This document shows positions 38,118 to 46,696 of a DNA stretch of 64,000 nt, in pieces. Position 1 is the first letter of the stretch, and each line of letters starts with the position of its first letter. Origin of the DNA: Chitinophagaceae bacterium (GTDB lineage Bacteria > Bacteroidota > Bacteroidia > Chitinophagales > Chitinophagaceae). The translations under genes and the position numbers were made by a program. Under the pieces are notes generated by a model. That model had not been told where the DNA came from. It ran no database searches and saw nothing but the letters and a program-made list of their open reading frames with translations. The DNA is taken from assembly GCA_016721085.1 (NCBI GenBank), contig JADKJI010000063.1, positions 1 through 64,000 of the forward strand, given 5' to 3'.

Positions 38118-38771
38118 ATGTATATTGTAATTGCAGCAGCAACCAGCCTTGAGGTCCAGCCATTCGTGGACAGGCTGGCAAAAGGAGAAATTCCACTAAA
38201 AAACCACAAAGTGGAAATTCTGATTACCGGTGTTGGTATATTGGCAAGCACCTTTGCTATTACCGCCTCTTGCCTCAAAAAGCCAGATATTATTATACAG
38301 GCCGGAATAGCCGGAACCTTTAATCCAACATTCCCTCCAGGAACAATAACCCTTGTAAAAGAAGATGCTAGCGGAGATTGTGGTGTTACTGAAAATGGAG
38401 TCTTTAAAGATATTTTTGATTTGCAATTCTCCGACCCCGACAAATCTCCTTTTACAAAAAAGAAAATGGTGAACCCCAATATTGATAAATGGCAGCATCT
38501 GGGCATTCCATTAGCAACAGGATTAACTGTGAACCAGATAAGTACTGATTCAAACAGAATTCAACAACTTAAAGAAAAATACAATTGTGATATCGAATCC
38601 ATGGAAGGTGCTTCACTTCACTACGCTTGTCTGAATTCAGGAATAGACTTTTTACAAGTTCGTGCCATTTCAAATAATATTGGAATAAGAGACAAAAAAG
38701 AATGGAAAATAAAAGAAGCCATTTCCATTCTAAACGACACCCTTTTCCAAATAATACAAACCCTGCCATGA
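38118..38771 (+). CDS. mqnB: Futalosine hydrolase MqnB
   Basis: Cleaves futalosine (or aminodeoxyfutalosine) to dehypoxanthine futalosine and the base in the alternative menaquinone pathway. 217 residues with the nucleoside phosphorylase/hydrolase fold: IVIAAATSLEVQPFVDRL, EILITGVGILASTFAI, IIQAGIAGTFNPTFPPG and the substrate-binding IESMEGASLHYACL followed by QVRAISNNIGIRDK. Its stop overlaps the start of mqnD (ATGA at 38768-38771), so the two are translationally coupled, which supports the specific assignment. Confidence 0.92.
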   Translation: MYIVIAAATSLEVQPFVDRLAKGEIPLKNHKVEILITGVGILASTFAITASCLKKPDIIIQAGIAGTFNPTFPPGTITLVKEDASGDCGVTENGVFKDIFDLQFSDPDKSPFTKKKMVNPNIDKWQHLGIPLATGLTVNQISTDSNRIQQLKEKYNCDIESMEGASLHYACLNSGIDFLQVRAISNNIGIRDKKEWKIKEAISILNDTLFQIIQTLP

Positions 38772-39610
38772 AACTGACCCTTGGATTTTCCCCCTGCCCC
38801 AACGACACCTATATTTTTGATGCCCTGGTAAATAAAAAAATTGATACCGAGGGGCTTGACTTCGATGTTGTACTTGAAGATGTAGAGACTTTAAATCGCT
38901 GGGCCCTGGAAGGAAAACTAGACATAACAAAACTGAGCTTCCCTGCTTTTTTTCAATCATTGGAAAAATACATACTCCTAAATTCTGGTAGTGCATTAGG
39001 TAAAGGAGTTGGGCCAATGCTAATATCAAAAGAGCTTATCAATAATGAACAGGAAATTATAAATAGCAAAACAATTGCCATACCTGGTGAAAACACAACA
39101 GCGCACTTATTGTTTTCACTAGCCTACCCATCTGCCACGAATAAACAATTCACTCTATTCTCCAAAATTGAGGATGCTGTTATTAATGGAGAAGTTGATT
39201 GTGGCGTAATTATTCATGAGAACAGGTTCACCTATCAATCAAAAGGATTAAAAAAAATCATTGACCTTGGTGAATATTGGGAAACACAACAAAAAGTCCC
39301 CATTCCCTTAGGAGGCATAGCAATAAAAAGAAACCTGCCACATGCAATCATAAAGAAAGTAAACAGGCTTATTAAAAGCAGTCTTGAATTTGCTAATAAG
39401 AATTATCCAAACATACCTCCTTATGTTAAACAACACTCTCAGGAAATGAGCGAGGATGTAATGCGACAGCATATACAACTATATGTTAATGACTATTCCA
39501 TTGACCTTGGTAAAGATGGCAAAGAGGCAATAAATGTACTATTCAATACTTTTAAGAAAATCAGGAATATAAATAGAGAGGAAAATAGTACAGCCCTTTT
39601 CATCGATTGA
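38768..39610 (+). CDS. mqnD: 1,4-dihydroxy-6-naphthoate synthase MqnD
   Basis: Forms 1,4-dihydroxy-6-naphthoate from cyclic dehypoxanthine futalosine. 280 residues with a periplasmic-binding-protein-like fold but no signal peptide. Typical N-terminus LTLGFSPCPNDTYIFDALV, then LDITKLSFPAFF, IAIPGENTTAHLL, and GEVDCGVIIHENRFTYQ with the conserved His. The C-terminus ends in a short Lys/Asn-rich tail. Starts at ATG 38768 inside the mqnB stop. The other genes of the pathway (mqnA, mqnC) are not in this window. Confidence 0.93.
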   Translation: MKLTLGFSPCPNDTYIFDALVNKKIDTEGLDFDVVLEDVETLNRWALEGKLDITKLSFPAFFQSLEKYILLNSGSALGKGVGPMLISKELINNEQEIINSKTIAIPGENTTAHLLFSLAYPSATNKQFTLFSKIEDAVINGEVDCGVIIHENRFTYQSKGLKKIIDLGEYWETQQKVPIPLGGIAIKRNLPHAIIKKVNRLIKSSLEFANKNYPNIPPYVKQHSQEMSEDVMRQHIQLYVNDYSIDLGKDGKEAINVLFNTFKKIRNINREENSTALFID

Positions 39611-39628
39611 GAACAGCACTTTGTACAT

Positions 39629-40933
39629 CTATTTTTTTAGTGCTTTTGCATATACCTTCAAACATCTTTTCCTGGCAACATCATGTTCCACGATAGGTTT
39701 TGGGTAATCGAAGCTGTCTAGTTCAGGAACCCAATGCCTAATATATTTTAAGTCGGGGTCGAATTTCTGCGTTTGCAAATACGGATTGAATATCCTGAAA
39801 TAAGGAGCTGCATCGCAGCCACATCCTGCCGCCCATTGCCAGCCACCATTATTTGCAGCCAAATCAAAATCAAGTAATTTCTCTGCGAAATAAGCTTCGC
39901 CCCATCTCCAGTCTATAAGCAAATGTTTTGTAAGAAAAGAAGCCACAATCATCCTTACCCTATTATGCATATATCCGGTCGCATTCAATTCTCGCATTCC
40001 TGCATCAACAATCGGATAACCCGTTTTCCCCTGACACCATTTTTCGAAACCCTTTTCATCTATCCGCCATTCTATAGCTTCATATTCCGGCTTGAAACAT
40101 TTCCCCTTCCCTACATGTGGAAAATGCCAGAGTATCATATGGTAGAATTCTCTCCATATTAATTCATTGAGATAGGTTTCATTTAAAGGAGATGTTTTCC
40201 TTGCCAGCTCCCTGATAGAAATTGTACCAAATCGAAGATGGATTCCAAAATGGGATGTGCCTTCAATAGCAGGGAAATCCCTGTTTTCTTTATACCTGCT
40301 GATCACTTCCTTTTTAAGAACAGTTGCAGGAAACAATAAACCAGATTTTTTAAACCCGATTTTGTCAAGAGTGGGTATAACCACTGGCGACTGCTTAAAA
40401 AAAGAAGAGAAATGCTTTTCAGTTTGATAAGAACGATAATCTGAGTCCTTTAAAGTAAGCTTCCACTTTTTTGAATAGGGAGTAAATACAGTATATGGCT
40501 TGCCATCATCCTTTACTACTTCACTCTTCTCAAGAATAACCTGATCTTTATATGTTTCAAATCCGATTCCTGCTGAGGCTAAAAATTCTGAAATAGCTCT
40601 ATCCCTTTCTAGAGCATAAGGCTCATAGTCGTGATTGGTTACAACTTTTGCAATTGTATATCGGGACTTTAATTTTTTATATACTTCAATCGGACTTCCA
40701 TAAAACACTTCAAGGCTTGAACCAAGTTCTACCAATTGTTCCTGGATTTCTGATAATGTCTTATGAATAAACTCAACTCTCCCATCAGCCTTATTCTCTA
40801 ATTTATCAAGAATATTTTTATCAAAGATAAAAATAGGCAGAACAGGGTTTCCTGAAGTCAATGCATGGAAAAGTCCTGCATTATCTTTCAATCTAAGATC
40901 ACGGCGAAACCAAAAAATAGTGAGGGGATTCAT
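39629..40933 (-). CDS. phrB: Deoxyribodipyrimidine photolyase (cryptochrome/photolyase family)
   Basis: Repairs cyclobutane pyrimidine dimers with light. 434 residues from ATG 40933. The N-terminal Rossmann-like domain begins LTIFWFRRDLRLKDNAGLFH; the C-terminal FAD-binding helical domain has NELIWREFYHMILWHFP, YPIVDAGMRELNATGYMHNR and DWRWGEAYFAEKLLDFDLAA followed by NNGGWQWAAGCGCDA. The Asn in that last motif fits photolyases. It overlaps no neighbour; it converges on mqnD with only 18 bases between the stops. The symbol is by family; phr is an equal choice. Confidence 0.92.
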   Translation of the reverse strand: MNPLTIFWFRRDLRLKDNAGLFHALTSGNPVLPIFIFDKNILDKLENKADGRVEFIHKTLSEIQEQLVELGSSLEVFYGSPIEVYKKLKSRYTIAKVVTNHDYEPYALERDRAISEFLASAGIGFETYKDQVILEKSEVVKDDGKPYTVFTPYSKKWKLTLKDSDYRSYQTEKHFSSFFKQSPVVIPTLDKIGFKKSGLLFPATVLKKEVISRYKENRDFPAIEGTSHFGIHLRFGTISIRELARKTSPLNETYLNELIWREFYHMILWHFPHVGKGKCFKPEYEAIEWRIDEKGFEKWCQGKTGYPIVDAGMRELNATGYMHNRVRMIVASFLTKHLLIDWRWGEAYFAEKLLDFDLAANNGGWQWAAGCGCDAAPYFRIFNPYLQTQKFDPDLKYIRHWVPELDSFDYPKPIVEHDVARKRCLKVYAKALKK

Positions 40934-40968
40934 AAACAAAATATCACAGTTCTAAAGCCTGAATAACA

Positions 40969-41816
40969 CTATAATGAATAAATTGTTTTTATCATCTCAT
41001 TGTAAAGCGGAATTATTTTAGAAGGGGCATATTGGCCGTCACCAAATTGTTTCACCCATTTAATACCGCTGATGGCATTAGTGATAAATATACCTGTAGC
41101 TTTCTCCAGTTCCTCTATTGCCAAATTCCTTTCAACTATAGGTTTGTCCATTTGAATATGCCTTTCGATAAGGTATCGCCTCATTACGCCCGCAACAGCC
41201 CCTTCCGATAAAGGAGGTGTATAAATAGCATCACCTTCCATCCAAAAAATATTCGCCAGCGTAGTTTCACAAATTCGGCCAAATTGGTTCAATATGATGG
41301 CATCATTCCAGTGGTTAGCTTTTGCATAGAATGCTCCCAATGTATAGGGAAGAAAGTTATTTGATTTCAGGTTTGAAAAACGGTCGGTCGATTTTCTGGC
41401 ATCTGGATATACCCCAATTACTAATCCGTTTTCATTTAATCGGTCGTACTGTTCTCCCAATGGAATAGCCTCGATAATGATATTGGGTTTATTATTTTCC
41501 GGATCATATAAACCGCCATTGCCTCTGATAGCATTCACCCTTATTCTGGCATTATTCAATACCTTATTTTTCTGAGCCAACTTTTGGATATCTTCTTTCA
41601 AGGATGATGGCGTAAGATGAACTCCTTTTCAAAACCCAGCTCTGCCAACCCCTTAAAAAGTCGCTCCATATGATAAGCGAAAAGCGGCATTTCACCCTTT
41701 CGCATTCGTATAGTTTCAAACAATCCATCACCATAGCGTATGGCCCGGCTCTCTGCTCCCACCAATGGGGTATCGGCAGAAAGTATTTTCCCATTATAAC
41801 TTATCCATCGCTCCAT
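40969..41816 (-). CDS. Class IV aminotransferase, 4-amino-4-deoxychorismate lyase-like (frameshifted)
   Basis: Restored length is about 282 residues. Class IV PLP fold: ERWISYNGKILSADTPLV at the start, the conserved RYGDGLFETIRM, the lysine region FSNLKSNNFLPYTLGAFYAK and the C-terminal TPPLSEGAVAGVMRRYLIE followed by FITNAISGIKWV. Best fit is PabC (4-aminobenzoate for folate) or a branched-chain/D-amino acid aminotransferase; I lean to PabC because of the short lysine region. The frame is lost at CCTTGAAAG near 41600, where the upstream stop and downstream frame overlap by TTGA; most likely one base is missing. ATG 41816 is chosen; 41840 is also possible. Confidence 0.8.
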
Positions 41817-41849
41817 AGTAGCAAGTTCCGTTAAAGGCATGGAATAAAA

Positions 41850-41873
41850 AAACCCCGGCGGAAACCGGGGTTT
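41850..41873 (-). terminator. Rho-independent terminator of the response regulator gene
   Basis: Perfect stem AAACCCCGG/CCGGGGTTT with loop CGGAAA; on the minus strand it is followed by TTTTTTT-ATTCC. It lies 20 bases past the response-regulator stop and just upstream of the aminotransferase start, so the latter needs a promoter within or after it. Confidence 0.85.
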
Positions 41874-41892
41874 GACTTATAAACTATGATTA

Positions 41893-42567
41893 TTACTGTG
41901 GCTGATCGATTATACCATTCTTAACAGCATACATCACCAATCCGGCCATACTCTTGGCGCCAGTCTTGGTTTTTAATTTATCTCTGATTGCTTCCACAGT
42001 ACGCGGACTGATCTCTACAATATCTGCTATTTCCTTTGTAGTCTTTTCTTCACACATCAGTCGGAGCACCCGCATTTCCTTATCACTAAGGTTTACATCC
42101 TGGGCACCTAAAACATCTGTACGTTTTGTGCGAATACCCGTCAGCAATGCCTTATTAGTAAGTTCATTGAAGAAGAATTCCTGTTCATAACAGGTCTTTA
42201 TTGCCTGATAAATAGTTTCTGAATCAGAGTTCTTTGTGAGATAGGAATTAGCCCCGATTTCCATCAGCTTGCTGATCATCGAATGATCATTATGCATTGA
42301 GAGGATGATAACTTTTGCATCGGGTCGTAGCTTCCTGATTTCAGGAAGTGTTTGAATGCCATCCATAATTGGCATTTGTATATCAAGAAGAATCACATCC
42401 GGCTCAATGTGTTTCAGGAGATTGAGTAACTGCATTCCATTATCTGCTTCTGCAATTAGTTCTACATCCTTTTTAACAGATAATGCCGTTTTTACACCAG
42501 CCCGGAAAAGGGCATGGTCATCTGCGATTGCTACTTTAATAGGCCTTTCGTTTTCGGGTCTTTTCAT
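41893..42567 (-). CDS. NarL/LuxR-family response regulator (A)
   Basis: 224 residues. Receiver domain with acidic pocket IADDHALFRAGV, phosphoacceptor Asp in DVILLDIQMPIMDG, Ser/Thr switch in VIILSMHNDHS and Lys in NSYLTKNSD. The LuxR HTH is NLSDKEMRVLRLMCEEKTTK followed by EIADIVEISPRTVEAIRDKL; the C-terminus GLVMYAVKNGIIDQ is shared with the other three regulators in the window. No kinase lies next to it. Upstream is a 970-bp gap containing a repeat also found upstream of regulator C. Target genes unknown. Confidence 0.92.
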   Translation of the reverse strand: MKRPENERPIKVAIADDHALFRAGVKTALSVKKDVELIAEADNGMQLLNLLKHIEPDVILLDIQMPIMDGIQTLPEIRKLRPDAKVIILSMHNDHSMISKLMEIGANSYLTKNSDSETIYQAIKTCYEQEFFFNELTNKALLTGIRTKRTDVLGAQDVNLSDKEMRVLRLMCEEKTTKEIADIVEISPRTVEAIRDKLKTKTGAKSMAGLVMYAVKNGIIDQPQ

Positions 42568-42844
42568 ACGGTTTGTATTTTCTACTGGTCGTGTTTATTG
42601 GACTTGCTACTATCCAGCGTTAAAAATGAGAAATATTCGTGATAAATACCATAGGACATCTACGAAATTATACTATTTCGGAATATACTGTTTACTTAAC
42701 TTGAAAAAGGGCTTTTACGATACCGGTCGCGGGGTTTTTCTATCTGTTTACTGCCATTTTTACGAAAAACAGGGGAAAAACCGAACCCTGATAATAGAGC
42801 AGAACTGCTCTTGTCTGCCATCCAGAAGGGTCATAATTTTGTGT

Positions 42845-42956
42845 CAGAAGTTGATTGATAGGGATAGCAAACCTATACCATCCAATGTCCAATAATCGTC
42901 CAAAGAAATTCTGATATTCTAGAAAAACCAGCAAAATCCAATATCAGTCAACTTTC
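42845..42956. repeat. Repeat copy 1 (CAGAAGTTGATTG ... CAGTCAACTTTCTTCT)
   Basis: About 112 bp in the 970-bp gene-free gap 42568-43539, upstream of regulator A. It begins CAGAAGTTGATTGATAGGGA and ends ATATCAGTCAACTTTCTTCT; its ends (AGAAGTTGA and TCAACTT) are inverted relative to each other. Most of it aligns with 48976-49106, with the shared block ATCCAATGTCC inside. The rest of the gap shows no gene: only AT-rich sequence, TTTTACGA-type words at 42714 and 42752, and the hairpins at 43341 and 43437. Confidence 0.65.
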
Positions 42957-43340
42957 TTCTTTTTTTATCCAAGTATCCTTAGAAAGCATCCAATACTCCT
43001 GTCTCCGTTTTACAATCGAGTCCTGTGAAAACCAGCTTCCAATTATCCAATGAATTCGAAACCGATTTCATGTTCAGTTATTTTCGAATTTCATTCTCTA
43101 CCAAACCCGAGCACCAATTTTGTTAAGTTGATTACCAAGCATAGACAGTATGCCTGCTTTTGTGTCCTGATTTAAGAGTAGTAGCGAAAAACAGCGGTGA
43201 TTTCTTTTGCAGTTGGTTATGATTTTTATCGAAATCAAGCTTAATTCTGGGTTTACTTATTTACATCAGTACCTCCAAAAGCGGGCTTTTTTATGCCCTC
43301 TTCTCCCAAACAACCAAAACCTTCCAGACTATCGCATAAT

Positions 43341-43374
43341 AAAAAAAGCGACGGGACAGTCACCCCGCCGCTTT
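43341..43374 (-). terminator. Probable terminator hairpin
   Basis: AAAAAAAGCGACGGG, loop ACAGTCA, CCCGCCGCTTT (one A-C mismatch in the stem). On the minus strand it ends in TTTTTTT. It is about 165 bases after the stop of the minus-strand gene at 43540. A second small hairpin, ATGAGG-TTTT-CCTCAT, lies at 43438-43453 between them. Confidence 0.55.
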
Positions 43375-43539
43375 ACTCTACGCTTAACCTCAAAAAAGCG
43401 ATTCTGAAACAAAACTAAAAACTAGCTAAAATCTTTCAATGAGGTTTTCCTCATAAATCCTACGTTTTTTTCTTACATATTCTGTTGATTACACTTAAAC
43501 AAGAAACAATTGAAAAACGACTTTTTCAAATCAGAAATA

Positions 43540-44325
43540 TCAATACCTCATCGAGTAATTAAAGGAAAAATGATACACTGGAATTGGAAATGCCTTTCCA
43601 GCCTCTCCAACATATCGATAGTAATAACTTTTGATGTTAACTACCTTATTGATATCAATACCCAGACCTATTGAAAATCCATACAACAGTTTTTCAACTT
43701 TCGCTGCAGCCATAAAAGATTGTATATAAGAATTGGAAGCCATAGCAAGAAACCTGGAGGAAAACCAGAAGACACCCATATTATCTGTTTTGTTTTTTTC
43801 CCAGGCTCCAGTTTGAAAAAGAAAACCGGCATTACAAAAGCTATTGGCAAATGAAATTACCTGAAAAGTTTGCAAATCAGTATAACTAAGCAGTCGCTCT
43901 CCTGCCTGATATAGCAATCCCAGTTTTGTTACTCCTTTATTCCAGCAAAAGAAATCATGTGAGCCCTCGATAGACAAATTTAATACGCCACTGGAAGGAT
44001 TAATAAGTCCAAGGAACAATGGATCGTTATTTCGACTCACGGCAGTAAATCCAGTGCTAGTAACACCTGTATACAGAGAGACAGGAATAACCCATTTACC
44101 TGGTACACCGAGATATAATTTAAAAAAACGGGCAGATGCATTCATCTGCCCATAGTTCATAATATCTACAAATCCGTTAGTGAATATTTCAGGCTTTGCC
44201 GTTCTGCCTACAGGAATAGGCTCGCGTTGTAATGCGGAACTATCTACTGTTTGTCCGGCAACAGTGCCAAAACACATGGATGCAATTAGAAACAACCACC
44301 ACTTTCCCATCTCCTCAATTTTCAA
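43540..44325 (-). CDS. Secreted/outer-membrane protein of unknown function
   Basis: 261 residues; a signal peptide is clear (WWLFLIASMCFGTVAGQ), and the true start may be the second ATG (44310, MGKWW). The rest alternates aromatic and small residues and closes with IPVYHFSFNYSMRY, ending in Tyr after an alternating strand, as outer-membrane barrels do. Short segments such as FFKLYLGVPGKWVIPVSLYT and LSIEGSHDFFCWN suggest about ten strands. I recognise no family. It is followed by the probable terminator at 43341. The neighbouring tlpA-like gene is 35 bases upstream, on the same strand. Confidence 0.7.
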   Translation of the reverse strand: MKIEEMGKWWLFLIASMCFGTVAGQTVDSSALQREPIPVGRTAKPEIFTNGFVDIMNYGQMNASARFFKLYLGVPGKWVIPVSLYTGVTSTGFTAVSRNNDPLFLGLINPSSGVLNLSIEGSHDFFCWNKGVTKLGLLYQAGERLLSYTDLQTFQVISFANSFCNAGFLFQTGAWEKNKTDNMGVFWFSSRFLAMASNSYIQSFMAAAKVEKLLYGFSIGLGIDINKVVNIKSYYYRYVGEAGKAFPIPVYHFSFNYSMRY

Positions 44326-44359
44326 AGTTCACAAAAAGCACCACTCTAGCTCACTACAA

Positions 44360-44935
44360 CTAATCCGCTCTTTTCAAACTATCAATCAGATGTACAACAG
44401 TGCTGTCATCCCAGGCAGAGGCGCCAACTTCACTAACCAAAATCTCACCCTTCTTATTAATTATATATGTACGTGGGATAGAAGTACCTGAAAAACTTGC
44501 TGGCATTGGCGATTTTAAATGGTAAAAGGGTAATGCTATCGTCTTTAGCATTGCATCCTTTTTAACTTTATTCATATCCTGAGTAGATACAATTCCAAAT
44601 ACAACAGAAGTATCCTTTACCAGAGAATCTAGCTTATTTATTGTTTGCATTTCAATACGGCATGGAGAACACCATGTTTCCCAGAAATTCAGAATAACCA
44701 CCTTATTGTTAAACAAAGTATCAGTTGAAATATCTCTTCCAGTTCTTACGTCAACTACATCTAACTTCAGACTACCTTTTGCATCTATAATTGAATCCTG
44801 ACTTAATTCAGGTGTACGTAAATTCATGCCTTCAAAAATCTGAATGTACTTTGCCCCAGTATACTGAGCAAAAATAAAAAATGCAATAAGAGCAATTATA
44901 AGTCCAATTAAAAGCCCAAGCAGTAAGTTTCTCAT
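44360..44935 (-). CDS. TlpA/ResA-like thioredoxin-fold disulfide oxidoreductase
   Basis: 191 residues. N-terminal membrane anchor (LLLGLLIGLIIALIAFFIFA), then a thioredoxin fold with the CxxC active site in VILNFWETWCSPCRIEMQTI and the cis-proline region in FSGTSIPRTYIINKKGEI. Periplasmic thiol-disulfide exchange is the family role, for cytochrome c maturation or for specific partners. The neighbour upstream (44995-45735) encodes a secreted protein with eight C-terminal cysteines, a possible client; that link is inference. Confidence 0.88.
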   Translation of the reverse strand: MRNLLLGLLIGLIIALIAFFIFAQYTGAKYIQIFEGMNLRTPELSQDSIIDAKGSLKLDVVDVRTGRDISTDTLFNNKVVILNFWETWCSPCRIEMQTINKLDSLVKDTSVVFGIVSTQDMNKVKKDAMLKTIALPFYHLKSPMPASFSGTSIPRTYIINKKGEILVSEVGASAWDDSTVVHLIDSLKRAD

Positions 44936-44994
44936 ACAGTTATTTAATTAGAAAGGAAATTTCAAGAGAATACATTAAATTATTCTTACTTAAA

Positions 44995-45735
44995 TCAATA
45001 CTTGATAGACAAATAAATACAAGCTGCTCCCATACTGAATCTGCATTGAGCTTTCATTACGGGCAATCCATTCTTATTAATCAAATCGCACATATCACGG
45101 CACACAGGATCCGCTTCACAGGTTCTTACCATGCATCTATAGCATTCACCAAAACTAATATCTCCATCCTTATTGCCATCACAATAGTGCGTTCCTTTAT
45201 CTGGAGCATTATTAAAATTGTTGAAATTATACTTGATCATAATTTCTTCAGGCATGCTATTCGTATTCCATTCTAACACTATTCCTCTCTGAACATTTAA
45301 AACACCTGCCAGATAACAGTCATAATTCAAATCATAGTACTTAATCACTCCCGTGCTAGTAGTTGCATCGTATGCGCTATAGTCCCTAAAAAGAATCAAA
45401 TAGCGACCGTTATTAGGTACAGCTCTATAATTCGGAGAAACTTTTGCAACCTGAAACTCCCCTATCAATCTTGATGAACCAGGCCTGCCAGCACCAACCT
45501 GCACATAAAGCACAGGTGCTGTCTTATCATCATTTGCATACTTCACATAGCTACTAATAATAGCGAGAGATGCAATATCGTAGCCCGGTATTTTTATACA
45601 ATTGCGGGCTCTTGCGAAATCCACGGACTGAATAAACTCTTCAATGGCACCTTGTTCAAATGGATCCTTTTGCGCATAGCTGCTACAGACTGCCAAAAAG
45701 AAGGTCAGTCCCAATACGATTTTTTTCATGGTCAT
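44995..45735 (-). CDS. Secreted Cys-rich protein with an EF-hand loop
   Basis: 246 residues (start 45735 or, two codons later, 45729). Signal peptide KKIVLGLTFFLAVCSSYAQ. The middle is beta-rich (ISSYVKYANDDKTAPVLYVQ; YLILFRDYSAYDATTSTG). The C-terminal 62 residues hold eight Cys (C185 to C239) and a perfect 12-residue EF-hand loop, DGNKDGDISFGE at 186-197, with Asp/Asn/Asp/Gly/Ile/Glu at the expected places. This looks like a disulfide-stabilised calcium-binding tail. I know no family for it. It is 59 bases upstream of the tlpA-like gene on the same strand. Confidence 0.75.
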   Translation of the reverse strand: MTMKKIVLGLTFFLAVCSSYAQKDPFEQGAIEEFIQSVDFARARNCIKIPGYDIASLAIISSYVKYANDDKTAPVLYVQVGAGRPGSSRLIGEFQVAKVSPNYRAVPNNGRYLILFRDYSAYDATTSTGVIKYYDLNYDCYLAGVLNVQRGIVLEWNTNSMPEEIMIKYNFNNFNNAPDKGTHYCDGNKDGDISFGECYRCMVRTCEADPVCRDMCDLINKNGLPVMKAQCRFSMGAACIYLSIKY

Positions 45736-45840
45736 GCTTTTTCATAAGCCTACTCTGTTCACCACCCGGTTTTCGGCATACCCGTTTCATTTTGGCCAAA
45801 CGATAACCGAAAGTACCCCGGCTTAAAAAACCGACCATGT

Positions 45841-45869
45841 GAAAAAACCCCTTGTAAAATGGTTTTTTC
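45841..45869. repeat. Inverted repeat GAAAAAACC / GGTTTTTTC
   Basis: Perfect 9-bp arms with an 11-base spacer (CCTTGTAAAAT) in the divergent gap between the Cys-rich gene and the sensor operon. It resembles both a weak terminator and a regulator site; its right arm resembles the TGGTGTTTTTC repeats downstream. Confidence 0.45.
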
Positions 45870-45942
45870 CTAACCCTAACCCGTAGCAAACACCGATAAA
45901 TGAAGGTACAAAACCCGTTTTATACAACTCTCAAAAAAACCA

Positions 45943-45974
45943 TGGTGTTTTTCTTAAATTTTCTGGTGTTTTTC
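45943..45974 (+). promoter_or_regulatory. Direct repeat TGGTGTTTTTC x2, possible regulator operator
   Basis: Two identical 11-mers at 45943-45953 and 45964-45974, 21 bp start to start, that is two helical turns, so both face the same side of the DNA. The second ends 25 bases before the -7 element at 46000. This is where an activator such as a NarL-type response regulator would sit. Confidence 0.5.
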
Positions 45975-45999
45975 CCATTTTTAGGAGGTATTTATCAAA

Positions 46000-46007
46000 T
46001 ACTTTTG
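46000..46007 (+). promoter_or_regulatory. Promoter -7 element TACTTTTG of the sensor operon
   Basis: Exact TAnnTTTG, five bases before ATG 46013. No TTTG -33 element is seen; the equivalent place follows the TGGTGTTTTTC direct repeat, consistent with activator dependence. Transcription should start at or near the start codon. Confidence 0.6.
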
Positions 46008-46012
46008 TCGAG

Positions 46013-46696
46013 ATGCAAGAGATATTCGACTTTTTTTCCGCAACATACTTCACAAAACTACTGATGCCAATAGTTCAATTAGCATTAGGTGCATATTGCG
46101 TTATTAAGAACAAAGAATTAAAAGAATTAAAAATATTTACTTTCTATTTTATTGCCGGATTCCTTCAAAGCTCTTCATCGCTATTGCTGTTCTTGTCAAA
46201 GGCAAATTCTACAACTTATTCTTTCTTCACAGACACAATAATATATGTCTTTACAATTATTGAACTTATAGCATTTCAATTATACTATTTCAAAATATCA
46301 ACTAGCGCAAGGTCAAAAAATTACAACAAATGGTCAATTATCATATTTATAATAGCTACTCTTTTTTTCATTTATAAACACAATTTCTACGACTTTGATT
46401 TTAGATACATATTTCTAACTGAGGCGTTATTTATCTTAACATCTTGCTTCATCTATCTTTTTGAAATCTTCAAACAAATTGACAACAGCGACCTTACTGA
46501 AAACCCCTCATTTTGGATTACAACCGGCGGAATATTCTTCTTCCTTACAACAATACCCGTAAACTTATTTTTTGACAATACTCATATAGTCTTTCTCAGT
46601 GGCAAAAATTTAATAAGTATAATCTTCACGTCATACATCTTTCTATTCTTAATGATATTTAAAGCTATTAAATGCAAGATAAAGGAGATGAAATAG
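46013..46696 (+). CDS. Seven-helix membrane protein, putative separate sensor subunit
   Basis: 227 residues with about seven hydrophobic helices (roughly 14-32, 42-62, 72-93, 107-123, 132-152, 167-187, 197-218). No signal peptide, no catalytic motif. The segment ENPSFWITTGGIFFFL matches ESPLFWIAAGTLFYYF in the protein at 52334 and the FWFVFGMLVYLAG stretch in the broken gene at 50.0-50.6 kb, so the three are one family. It overlaps the following kinase gene by 25 bases, which implies translational coupling. I infer it is the membrane sensor for that kinase. Its DNA is more AT-rich than genes outside the cluster. Confidence 0.7.
   Translation: MQEIFDFFSATYFTKLLMPIVQLALGAYCVIKNKELKELKIFTFYFIAGFLQSSSSLLLFLSKANSTTYSFFTDTIIYVFTIIELIAFQLYYFKISTSARSKNYNKWSIIIFIIATLFFIYKHNFYDFDFRYIFLTEALFILTSCFIYLFEIFKQIDNSDLTENPSFWITTGGIFFFLTTIPVNLFFDNTHIVFLSGKNLISIIFTSYIFLFLMIFKAIKCKIKEMK

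Noticed and set aside
38024..38506. A 160-codon minus-strand frame over mqnB
   Set aside because: Antisense to mqnB, whose motifs and coupling to mqnD are clear.
41560..41640. Programmed frameshift in the class IV aminotransferase
   Set aside because: The site (CCTTGAAAG) is not a slippery heptamer, and the family has no such frameshift; a lost base fits the pattern elsewhere.
42356..42895. A 179-codon plus-strand open frame upstream of and across regulator A
   Set aside because: It is the antisense shadow of the regulator gene plus the intergenic repeat, with no recognisable domain or start signal.
45841..45869. Terminator of the Cys-rich gene or the sensor operon
   Set aside because: It lies upstream of both divergent starts, so it cannot end either transcript; kept as an inverted repeat only.
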